Shown: in pieces, positions 1 through 5,275 of the stretch
Numbering within the stretch: the first letter of the stretch is position 1
How the letters are laid out: the number at the start of each line of letters is the position of its first letter
From: Lachnospiraceae bacterium
GTDB taxonomy: Bacteria; Bacillota; Clostridia; Lachnospirales; Lachnospiraceae
Direction: 5' to 3'
DNA: 9,646 bases
Assembly (NCBI GenBank): GCA_900766815.1
Contig: CAAFWV010000087.1
Span: 1 to 9,646, forward strand
Position numbers and translations under genes: made by a program
The notes under the pieces: generated by a model
What the model was told of the DNA's origin: nothing
What the model saw: only the letters and a program-made list of their open reading frames with translations
The model's database searches: none

Positions 1-2
1 GC

Positions 3-650
3 AATACGGCCTGTGAGGTTAATATAACAAATCCAAGCGGCAAAACAGAGACTCTTACGGTGAGCGGAGATCCCTACCATCTGACACTCAAGGGTGACAG
101 TGGAGATGAGATTAAGCTTGATACGTCGGCAAAATATAATGATTATTTACAATTGGGTAACACAAAGACAGATCCCACGGTATCAATAAATATGGGTTCA
201 GATCTTGAACTTGAACTTAAGGGATACGGCGCTATGACCATACAGGTTGGTGCCAACGAGGGTCAGGATATTGATATCAGATTCCCGAAGATGTCCTTAG
301 AGACTCTCGGCTTCAAGAACCAGGATTCGGATTCGACCAAGGATATGAAGCTCTCTGTAGCAACAGAGACAGGTGCCAGGAAGTCGATTGAGCTAATCTC
401 GAAGGGTATCAGCTTTATTTCCGATATGAGGAGTAAGCTTGGTGCATACCAGAACAGACTTGAGCATACACAGAATAACCTTGCAACCAGTGAAGAGAAT
501 GTGACAAGTGCATATTCAAGAATTATGGACACGGATATGGCAGAGGAGATGACAGAGTATTCGAACCTCCAGGTCATCAACCAGGCAGCAACCGCAATTC
601 TTGCACAGGCCAATGAGCGTCCCTCACAGATGCTTCAGCTGCTGCAGTAA
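3..650 (+). CDS. Flagellin, C-terminal part (5' end outside window)
   Basis: This is the main subunit of the flagellar filament, secreted through the flagellar export apparatus and polymerised outside the cell. The frame is open from base 3, so the GTG at 60 is an internal codon and not a start; the N-terminal half lies upstream of the window. About 215 residues are visible. The first part is a variable outer-domain stretch rich in Asp, Gly and Thr. It is followed by the D1 signature IQVGANEGQDIDI and then the conserved C-terminal coiled region with SKLGAYQNRLEHT, NNL, RIMDTDMAEEM and AILAQANERPSQMLQLLQ. The Leu/Gln-rich end is typical of flagellins and forms the D0 helix that FliS binds. The fliS gene follows after 9 nt, which supports a filament-subunit/chaperone unit. 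Flagellin identity is secure; which flagellin paralogue this is cannot be told. Confidence 0.95.
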   Translation, partial: NTACEVNITNPSGKTETLTVSGDPYHLTLKGDSGDEIKLDTSAKYNDYLQLGNTKTDPTVSINMGSDLELELKGYGAMTIQVGANEGQDIDIRFPKMSLETLGFKNQDSDSTKDMKLSVATETGARKSIELISKGISFISDMRSKLGAYQNRLEHTQNNLATSEENVTSAYSRIMDTDMAEEMTEYSNLQVINQAATAILAQANERPSQMLQLLQ

Positions 651-659
651 CAGATAAAA

Positions 660-1124
660 ATGGATAAGCAGAAGATTCAGGAATACACATTAAGAATTAG
701 TCAGGCCAATCCCACGGAGCTAACGGTTATCCTCTATGAGATTACGCTTGAATATATAGATGAGGCTATTAACTTAAGGGGTGAGGATGTATCACCCCTT
801 AGAAGTGCGCTTGCCTGTGTCGAGGAGCTGCAGCACAACCTTCATATGGAATATGAGCTGGCGCGCAACCTCAACAGGCTATATATCTTCTGGAAGCAGC
901 AGATAAGGAAGGCTCTGACGGCAGGTAACTATTCGGGAATTGAGACCGTGAAGAATGAGTTAAGCAGGCTTCACGATTCCTATAAAGCCATAGAGACGGA
1001 GGATAGGAGCAGGCCTGTCATGGAGAATACCCAGAAGATATTCTCAGGTCTTACCTACGGTAAGAACAGTGCTTTGCTTGATAATATTTCCACGGAGGTC
1101 CATTCGCGGGGATATATGGTATAA
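660..1124 (+). CDS. fliS: Flagellar export chaperone FliS
   Basis: FliS is a small helical cytoplasmic chaperone that binds the disordered C-terminus of flagellin, prevents premature polymerisation and delivers it for export. The 154-residue product opens with the family pattern QEYTLRISQANPTEL, followed by VILYEITLEYIDEA (residues about 8–37). This matches the FliS N-terminal helix with its ASP/ANPxEL turn and LY motif. Later it has the heptad-like LNRLYIFWKQQIRKAL and a C-terminal MENTQKIFSGLTYGKN segment like those of clostridial FliS. The length is slightly above the usual 120–140 residues. It lies 9 nt after flagellin with no convincing Shine-Dalgarno sequence in the TAACAGATAAAA spacer, so translation may be coupled to flagellin. 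Its stop codon (1122–1124) lies within the -10 hexamer of the next gene's apparent promoter. Confidence 0.85.
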   Translation: MDKQKIQEYTLRISQANPTELTVILYEITLEYIDEAINLRGEDVSPLRSALACVEELQHNLHMEYELARNLNRLYIFWKQQIRKALTAGNYSGIETVKNELSRLHDSYKAIETEDRSRPVMENTQKIFSGLTYGKNSALLDNISTEVHSRGYMV

Positions 1125-1125
1125 T
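1117..1125 (+). promoter_or_regulatory. Extended -10 promoter for the aldehyde dehydrogenase gene
   Basis: The sequence TGGTATAAT is a perfect extended -10 element (TGn plus TATAAT at 1120–1125). No good -35 hexamer sits 17 nt upstream, which is acceptable for an extended -10 promoter. The predicted start near 1132 leaves a leader of about 15 nt that contains the GGAGG at 1138–1142 and leads to the ATG at 1147. The fliS stop codon TAA is part of the hexamer. Confidence 0.6.
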
Positions 1126-1146
1126 AGCAGTAGGTTTGGAGGAAAT

Positions 1147-2472
1147 ATGGAACTTGCTACTATTGTAAAATCTCAGAAGGAATATTTTAACAGAGGCAGT
1201 ACGCTCAGTAATGCAGCAAGAAAGCATGCTTTGGAGAAATTGCTTGATTCAATTATGTTGAATGAGCAGGCCATATATGCGGCACTTAACGCAGACCTGG
1301 GCAAGAGTAAGCAGGAAGCCGATATGATGGAGGTGGGACCTGTTATTGCCTCTATTCGTTATGCCATTAAGAATCTGGATAAGTGGAATAAGACAAGGAA
1401 GGTTAAGACTCCTGTCAGCCTCTTCCCGGGAAAGAGTACAGTTCATCGTGAGCCCTATGGCTGTGTGCTCATCATGTCGCCCTGGAATTATCCGTTCTAT
1501 CTGGCACTTCATCCGCTCGTGTCAGCAATAGCTGCCGGCAACTGTGTGGTACTGAAGACATCTAAGAAGAGTCCTGCAACCTCAGGAATTGTGGTTGACA
1601 TAATAAACTCAACCTTTGAGAGAACATATATATATGCCATAGACCGGGTGCTTGGTTATGATGAGATAGTTAAGCAGCAGTATGACTACATCTTCTTTAC
1701 GGGTAACGAGAGAGTGGGTAGAAGTGTTATGCGTTCTGCCTCAGAAGAACTGATTCCGGTAACTCTGGAGCTTGGCGGCAAGTCCCCCTGTATTGTTGAT
1801 TCGACAGCCAATATACAGGTGGCAGCACGTAAGATTATGTGGGGTAAGCTGTGTAACGCAGGACAGACCTGTGTTGCTCCGGACTATGTAGTTATTCATT
1901 CATCTGTCAAGGAGGAATTCATTAAGGCCTGCAGACAGTACGTCAGGGAACATATCGGGGATCCGTTTAACTGTGAAGAATATTGTAAGATTATTTCTCT
2001 CCATCACTTCATGAGAATCATGAATCTGATTGACAGAGAAGAGGATGTAATCGGTGGAAGAGGAGACGATAAGAGATTAATCATTGAACCGACTCTGCTG
2101 CCTAACGCGACCTTTGATTCACCCTGCATGAAGAGTGAGATATTCGGGCCGGTGCTTCCTATTATTACCTATGAAGATGCGGATGAACTTCTGTGGGTGC
2201 TTAAGGGTAAGGCTAAGCCCCTGGCTCTCTATATCTTCAGTAACAGCAGGGAGTTCGTGGATATGTTTGTGAATAATCTTTCCTTTGGCGGAGGCTGTGT
2301 CAACGATGTTGTTCTGCATGTAGCCAATGAAGACCTGCCCTTCGGTGGAATCGGAGCAAGCGGCATGGGAAGAGGCAACGGCAAGTACGGCTTTGACACC
2401 TTCACACATGAGAAGGGAATATATACGGTGGGAATTCATTCGGATATCGCGCTGAGATATCCTCCATACTAA
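1147..2472 (+). CDS. Aldehyde dehydrogenase, class 3-like (NAD(P)+-dependent)
   Basis: This soluble enzyme oxidises an aldehyde to the carboxylic acid with NAD(P)+; class 3-type members often act on fatty or aromatic aldehydes, but the substrate here is unknown. The start is the ATG at 1147, preceded by GGAGG (1138–1142, 4-nt spacing). The frame is open further upstream, but those codons overlap fliS and have no family similarity. The 441-residue product shows the SPWNYP motif (Asn114), the nucleotide-binding region with Lys137 and FFTG (183–186), the general-base Glu208 in LELGGKSP, and the nucleophile Cys242 in NAGQTC. Near the C-terminus it has EIFGPVLP and PFGGIGASGMG. The length is close to the 440–460 of the class 3 group, with no transmembrane tail. 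In the usual LKPSE element it reads LKTSK, so the proline and glutamate are replaced. It is transcribed apparently independently of the flagellar genes and ends at a strong hairpin. Confidence 0.92.
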   Translation: MELATIVKSQKEYFNRGSTLSNAARKHALEKLLDSIMLNEQAIYAALNADLGKSKQEADMMEVGPVIASIRYAIKNLDKWNKTRKVKTPVSLFPGKSTVHREPYGCVLIMSPWNYPFYLALHPLVSAIAAGNCVVLKTSKKSPATSGIVVDIINSTFERTYIYAIDRVLGYDEIVKQQYDYIFFTGNERVGRSVMRSASEELIPVTLELGGKSPCIVDSTANIQVAARKIMWGKLCNAGQTCVAPDYVVIHSSVKEEFIKACRQYVREHIGDPFNCEEYCKIISLHHFMRIMNLIDREEDVIGGRGDDKRLIIEPTLLPNATFDSPCMKSEIFGPVLPIITYEDADELLWVLKGKAKPLALYIFSNSREFVDMFVNNLSFGGGCVNDVVLHVANEDLPFGGIGASGMGRGNGKYGFDTFTHEKGIYTVGIHSDIALRYPPY

Positions 2473-2495
2473 TGCGATAAATAAAATGAATAATA

Positions 2496-2530
2496 AACAA
2501 CCCGGTACTGATTCGTACCGGGTTGTTTTT
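2496..2530. terminator. Bidirectional Rho-independent terminator between convergent genes
   Basis: A perfect 13-bp inverted repeat (2496–2508 with 2515–2527, arms AACAACCCGGTAC and GTACCGGGTTGTT) encloses the 6-nt loop TGATTC. On the plus strand it is followed by a T run (2526–2530), ending the aldehyde dehydrogenase transcript. On the minus strand the flank is also T-rich (TTGTTTATTATT), so it can also end the convergent phosphatase transcript. Confidence 0.92.
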
Positions 2531-2577
2531 ATATCTGTCGGCCTTATATTTTTTGGAATTTGCATCCATAGCCACAC

Positions 2578-3243
2578 TCATCCGTATATACTTTTGGCGT
2601 CAGCGTCAAGGACCGCGTCAGCCGGTGACTTCTGTCTTTCATAGAATTTCATGCTCTTCTCAATGACTGATGCCTTGCCGTCAGCAATCTCAATTATGCT
2701 GACAGAGCAGTTATCAAGTCTGATATCCCAGAAGTCGTTAAGCGGTGTGCCCAGAATCCTGTTTAGTATTGTTCTGTTCATGCAGCCGTGACCGACAACC
2801 ATGACATTGTTGTAGCGGCCCTCGAGAGGCATTATTACATTATCGAAGAAATCAGAGGTTCGCTCAAACATCTGAGCGAAGGTCTCGCCACCTTCGGCGG
2901 GAATATAATGCTCGGTATCGAATTCAAACTGCCATATCGGATTAATCGGACCATCCTTTCGTCTGGGAATAATGATTCCCTCACATTCACCGAAATTAAT
3001 TTCCTTAATCCTGTCATCAGTATGAATCTCAAGCTCTCTGTCGCCTTTAATAATCTCAGCCGTCTCAACGGCTCTGATAAGCGGAGAGGAATAAATTAAG
3101 TCAAAATCCACGTCCTTAAGCCCTTCGGCTGTGAGCTTTGCAAGCTCAATTCCGTAGTCGTTTAATCTAATGTCTGTCTGACCCTGAAGCTTTCTTACAG
3201 AGTTCCAGTCTGTTTCACCATGTCTAATCAGATATACCTTCAA
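2578..3243 (-). CDS. Histidine phosphatase family protein (phosphoglycerate mutase-like)
   Basis: This cytoplasmic enzyme of the histidine phosphatase (PhoE/cobC/GpmB-like) group transfers phosphate from a substrate to an active-site histidine and hydrolyses it; the physiological substrate cannot be inferred. The 221-residue product begins MKVYLIRHGETDWN. It carries the phosphorylated His8 in RHG, Arg57 in SSPLIRAVETA, the acid Glu81 before NFGECEG, and His152 in VVGHG, so the catalytic set is complete. The length is normal for the family. The start codon is TTG (complement of 3241–3243). It is favoured because GGAAG lies 6 nt upstream and because the protein then starts exactly at the family's first strand. 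The nearby ATG is out of frame and hits a stop after two codons. It stands alone and converges on the aldehyde dehydrogenase gene. A cofactor-dependent mutase is less likely given the short RHGETDWN-type architecture. Confidence 0.9.
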   Translation of the reverse strand: MKVYLIRHGETDWNSVRKLQGQTDIRLNDYGIELAKLTAEGLKDVDFDLIYSSPLIRAVETAEIIKGDRELEIHTDDRIKEINFGECEGIIIPRRKDGPINPIWQFEFDTEHYIPAEGGETFAQMFERTSDFFDNVIMPLEGRYNNVMVVGHGCMNRTILNRILGTPLNDFWDIRLDNCSVSIIEIADGKASVIEKSMKFYERQKSPADAVLDADAKSIYG

Positions 3244-3254
3244 AGCATTCTTCC

Positions 3255-3292
3255 TTTTCTATATTTCTATTGTTTTATTCCTATGTTTCTAT
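3255..3292. repeat. Imperfect TTTCTAT repeats in phosphatase upstream region
   Basis: Four related units end in CTAT: TTTTCTAT (3255–3262), ATTTCTAT (3263–3270), a longer TTTATTCCTAT (3274–3284) and GTTTCTAT (3285–3292). On the minus strand they read as an A-rich ATAGAAA series just upstream of the phosphatase ribosome binding site. They may be leader or promoter sequence; no clear -35/-10 pair could be assigned. Confidence 0.45.
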
Positions 3293-3318
3293 TTTTATAT
3301 TGCTGTGTAAAGAGCGTT

Positions 3319-3353
3319 TTGAGCGAAAAAAAAGCACCGACCCCATGGCTCAA
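3319..3353. repeat. Inverted repeat downstream of tRNA-Lys, enclosing an A8/T8 run
   Basis: TTGAGC (3319–3324) and GCTCAA (3348–3353) form a 6-bp inverted repeat around a 23-nt interval containing A8 at 3326–3333, which is T8 in the tRNA-Lys transcript. The T run is the probable 3' end of that transcript, but the sequence just before it forms only a weak wobble-containing hairpin (GACTT against GGGTC). The terminator is therefore not canonical. Confidence 0.4.
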
Positions 3354-3375
3354 GTCCACAAAACCGATACTTTAG

Positions 3376-3448
3376 TGCGCCTTCAGGGGCTCGAACCCTG
3401 GACACCCTGATTAAGAGTCAGGTGCTCTACCAACTGAGCTAAAGGCGC
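3376..3448 (-). tRNA. tRNA-Lys (anticodon CTT)
   Basis: The minus strand gives a complete cloverleaf of 73 nt. The acceptor stem is GCGCCTT paired with AAGGCGC, followed by discriminator A. The D-arm has TAGCTCAGTTGGTAGAGC, the anticodon stem CCTGA/TCAGG encloses the loop CTCTTAA (anticodon CTT), and the T-arm contains GGTTCGAGCCC. It decodes AAG as lysine. CCA is not encoded. It is divergent from the tatD operon. Confidence 0.97.
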
Positions 3449-3464
3449 ATATCCTATGCCTTAA

Positions 3465-3499
3465 ACGGAGTGTAATCTATTGCGTTCTCCGTGACGCAA
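3465..3499 (-). other. Two competing inverted repeats in the tRNA-Lys leader
   Basis: Within the predicted 50-nt leader of the tRNA-Lys transcript, TTGCGT (3480–3485) can pair with ACGCAA (3494–3499). In addition, ACGGAG (3465–3470) can pair with CTCCGT (3487–3492), which lies in the loop of the first hairpin. Both are perfect 6-bp stems and they are largely mutually exclusive. They may only guide 5' processing; no function is known to me. Confidence 0.4.
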
Positions 3500-3504
3500 G
3501 TGTT

Positions 3505-3533
3505 ATTATATTATAGTGTTTTTGAGATTGCAA
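3505..3533 (-). promoter_or_regulatory. Promoter of tRNA-Lys
   Basis: On the minus strand, TTGCAA (complement of 3528–3533) and a perfect TATAAT (complement of 3505–3510) are separated by 17 nt. An A-rich stretch directly upstream of the -35 (complement of 3535–3560) could act as an UP element. The predicted start is near 3498, about 50 nt before the mature tRNA. Confidence 0.75.
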
Positions 3534-3545
3534 GCATTTTTTTAG

Positions 3546-3560
3546 TTTTTTTTAAAAAAA
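3546..3560. repeat. T8A7 palindromic tract between divergent promoters
   Basis: A T8 run (3546–3553) is followed directly by A7 (3554–3560), giving a 14-bp AT palindrome midway between the divergent tRNA-Lys and tatD promoters. Such tracts bend DNA and can serve as UP elements for both directions. That role is inferred from position. Confidence 0.5.
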
Positions 3561-3576
3561 TTCCCTCTTAGTTAAT

Positions 3577-3601
3577 TTGACACAAAATATAGTAATATTT
3601 A
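3577..3601 (+). promoter_or_regulatory. Probable promoter of the tatD operon
   Basis: A perfect TTGACA is at 3577–3582, followed by AT-rich TATAGTAATATTTA. No -10 hexamer sits at the ideal 17-nt spacing; TATAGT (3588–3593) and TATTTA (3596–3601) are both too close. The position, just ahead of the AGGAG at 3606–3610, fits the operon promoter, but the -10 assignment is uncertain. Confidence 0.4.
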
Positions 3602-3619
3602 CTTCAGGAGATACAAAAT

Positions 3620-4405
3620 ATGAAACCCATCAGAATATTTGAAACCCATGCGCACTACGACGACAAAGCTTTTGACGAGGACAGGGATGAGCTTCTGCGC
3701 TCCCTCAGGGCGGAAGGCTTCGATTATGTAATTAATGTAGCGGCTGACCTTAGGGGTGTGGATGCGACTCTTGAACTGACCCGTGAATATGACCATGTCT
3801 ACGGTGCCATCGGAGTTCATCCGGAGATGGTCTATGAGCTTAATGAGAATACCTTCCAGCATGTGAGAGAGGTAGCCATGAAGGACAAGATGCTGGCAGT
3901 TGGTGAAATCGGTCTTGACTATCACGGCGATGAAGTCGATAAGGGCCTGCAGAAGGAGTGGTTCTACAGACAGCTTGAACTTGCCAGAGAGCTTAATAAG
4001 CCCGTGGTAATCCACTCAAGAGATGCCTGCGAGGATACCATGACGGTGCTTGGCAGCAGGGAAGCAAGAGGAATCAGGGGTGTGATGCACTGCTATTCCT
4101 ACACCGTTGAGACTGCAAGAGAGCTGTTAAAGCTGGGATATTATTTCGGAATTGGCGGAGTGATTACATTTAATAATGCCAAGAAACTGGTAGAGGCTGT
4201 GGAGGAGATTCCGCTTGAACGTATCCTGCTTGAGACGGACTGTCCCTATCTTGCGCCCACACCGCACAGAGGCAAGCGCAACAGCTCACTCTACATACCG
4301 CTTATAGCTGAGAAAATCGCTCAGATTAAGGGTATTCCCTACTACAAGGTACTGGAGAAGACTCACGAAAACGCTAAGAATCTCTTCCTGAAAGGAAAAA
4401 ACTAG
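3620..4405 (+). CDS. tatD: TatD family metal-dependent hydrolase (DNase-like)
   Basis: TatD proteins are cytoplasmic metal-dependent hydrolases of the amidohydrolase superfamily with 3'-5' exonuclease/DNase activity in studied members. The 261-residue product has all the expected metal ligands: THAH (His10, His12) near the start, Glu96 in VGEIGLDY, His132 in VVIHSRDA, His157 in GVMHCYS and Asp207 in LLETDCPYL. The C-terminal TPHRGKRNSS and KTHENAKNLF motifs are also typical, and the length is normal. AGGAG at 3606–3610 lies 9 nt before the ATG, making this the best ribosome binding site of the operon. It is the first gene of a four-gene plus-strand unit and is followed by ksgA after a 3-nt gap. 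In many Firmicutes the ribonuclease M5 gene rnmV lies between these two; it is absent here. Confidence 0.93.
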   Translation: MKPIRIFETHAHYDDKAFDEDRDELLRSLRAEGFDYVINVAADLRGVDATLELTREYDHVYGAIGVHPEMVYELNENTFQHVREVAMKDKMLAVGEIGLDYHGDEVDKGLQKEWFYRQLELARELNKPVVIHSRDACEDTMTVLGSREARGIRGVMHCYSYTVETARELLKLGYYFGIGGVITFNNAKKLVEAVEEIPLERILLETDCPYLAPTPHRGKRNSSLYIPLIAEKIAQIKGIPYYKVLEKTHENAKNLFLKGKN

Positions 4406-4408
4406 AAA

Positions 4409-5275
4409 ATGGCGACACTCGGAATTCCGTCAAACACCATAGAAATACTTAAAAAATACAACTTCAATTTCCAGAAGCGCTTCGGACAGAACTTCCTTAT
4501 AGATACACACATCTTAGAGAAGATTGTGGACGAAGCGGGAATAGATGAGGATGACTGTGTTCTTGAGATAGGACCGGGAATCGGAACCATGACTCAGTAT
4601 CTGTGTGAGAGGGCAGGCAGGGTAATAGCAGTAGAGATTGATAAGGCTCTGATACCGATTCTTAATGATACACTGAGTTCATATAACAACGTAACAATCA
4701 TTAATGAAGATATCCTCAAGGTTGACATAACAAAACTGTGCAATGAATACAACAACGGCAGACCCATTAAGGTCGTAGCGAATCTTCCATATTATATTAC
4801 TACCCCCATCATCATGGGTCTCTTCGAGAGCGGCTGTCCGCTTGAGAGCATCACCATCATGGTACAGAAGGAGGTAGCCGACAGAATGAAGTGCGGACCG
4901 GGCAGCAAGGATTATGGTGCACTTTCGCTTGCGGTCCAATTCTATTCAAGCCCTGAGATTGTGGCATATGTCAGTCCCGAAAGCTTTATTCCTAAGCCGG
5001 GTGTCGGCTCGGCCGTGATCAGGCTCACCAGACATACCGAGCCGCCGGTAGAGGTTGATGACGAGAAATATATGTTCGCCCTCATCAGGGCCGCCTTCAA
5101 TATGAGGCGCAAGACCATGGTCAATTCTCTTATGAGCGGCAGCCTTGGTCTCACCAGGGAAGAGATTCTGTCTGCAATTGATAAGCTCAACCTGTCACCA
5201 CAGGTTAGGGGCGAGGCTCTGACTCTTGAAGAGTTTGCCGCCCTGTCAAATATCCTGTCTAAGGTGCAAAATTAA
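4409..5275 (+). CDS. rsmA: 16S rRNA dimethyladenosine transferase RsmA/KsgA
   Basis: This enzyme uses S-adenosylmethionine to dimethylate two adjacent adenines (A1518 and A1519 in E. coli numbering) in helix 45 of 16S rRNA during small-subunit assembly; its loss gives kasugamycin resistance. The 288-residue product shows the full signature: KRFGQNFL (residues 23–30), the SAM-binding VLEIGPGIGTMT (51–62), the acidic AVEID after it, the catalytic NLPYY (125–129) and the C-terminal AAFNMRRKTMVNSL region. The length is normal. The ATG lies 3 nt after the tatD stop; the only ribosome-binding-like sequence is AAAGGAAA inside the end of tatD, so translation is probably coupled. The stop codon overlaps the next start by one base (TAATG). 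Confidence 0.96.
   Translation: MATLGIPSNTIEILKKYNFNFQKRFGQNFLIDTHILEKIVDEAGIDEDDCVLEIGPGIGTMTQYLCERAGRVIAVEIDKALIPILNDTLSSYNNVTIINEDILKVDITKLCNEYNNGRPIKVVANLPYYITTPIIMGLFESGCPLESITIMVQKEVADRMKCGPGSKDYGALSLAVQFYSSPEIVAYVSPESFIPKPGVGSAVIRLTRHTEPPVEVDDEKYMFALIRAAFNMRRKTMVNSLMSGSLGLTREEILSAIDKLNLSPQVRGEALTLEEFAALSNILSKVQN

Noticed and set aside
60..62. GTG at 60 as a start codon for a 196-residue protein.
   Set aside because: The frame is open from base 3 and the sequence is the interior of flagellin; no ribosome binding site precedes it.
1069..1146. N-terminal extension of the aldehyde dehydrogenase frame back to 1069.
   Set aside because: It overlaps fliS in another frame, lacks family similarity, and the GGAGG at 1138–1142 clearly serves the ATG at 1147.
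3326..3341. On the minus strand, GTCGGTGC followed by T8 resembles the 3' end of Cas9 tracrRNA.
   Set aside because: The pairing arm (GGCACCGA) is missing upstream, there is no repeat array or cas gene, and it lies in a tRNA 3' flank. Chance similarity is the simpler reading.
3376..3448. tRNA-Lys or tRNA-Pro as an integration site for a mobile element.
   Set aside because: No integrase, no direct duplication of a tRNA 3' end and no element-like gene content are present nearby.
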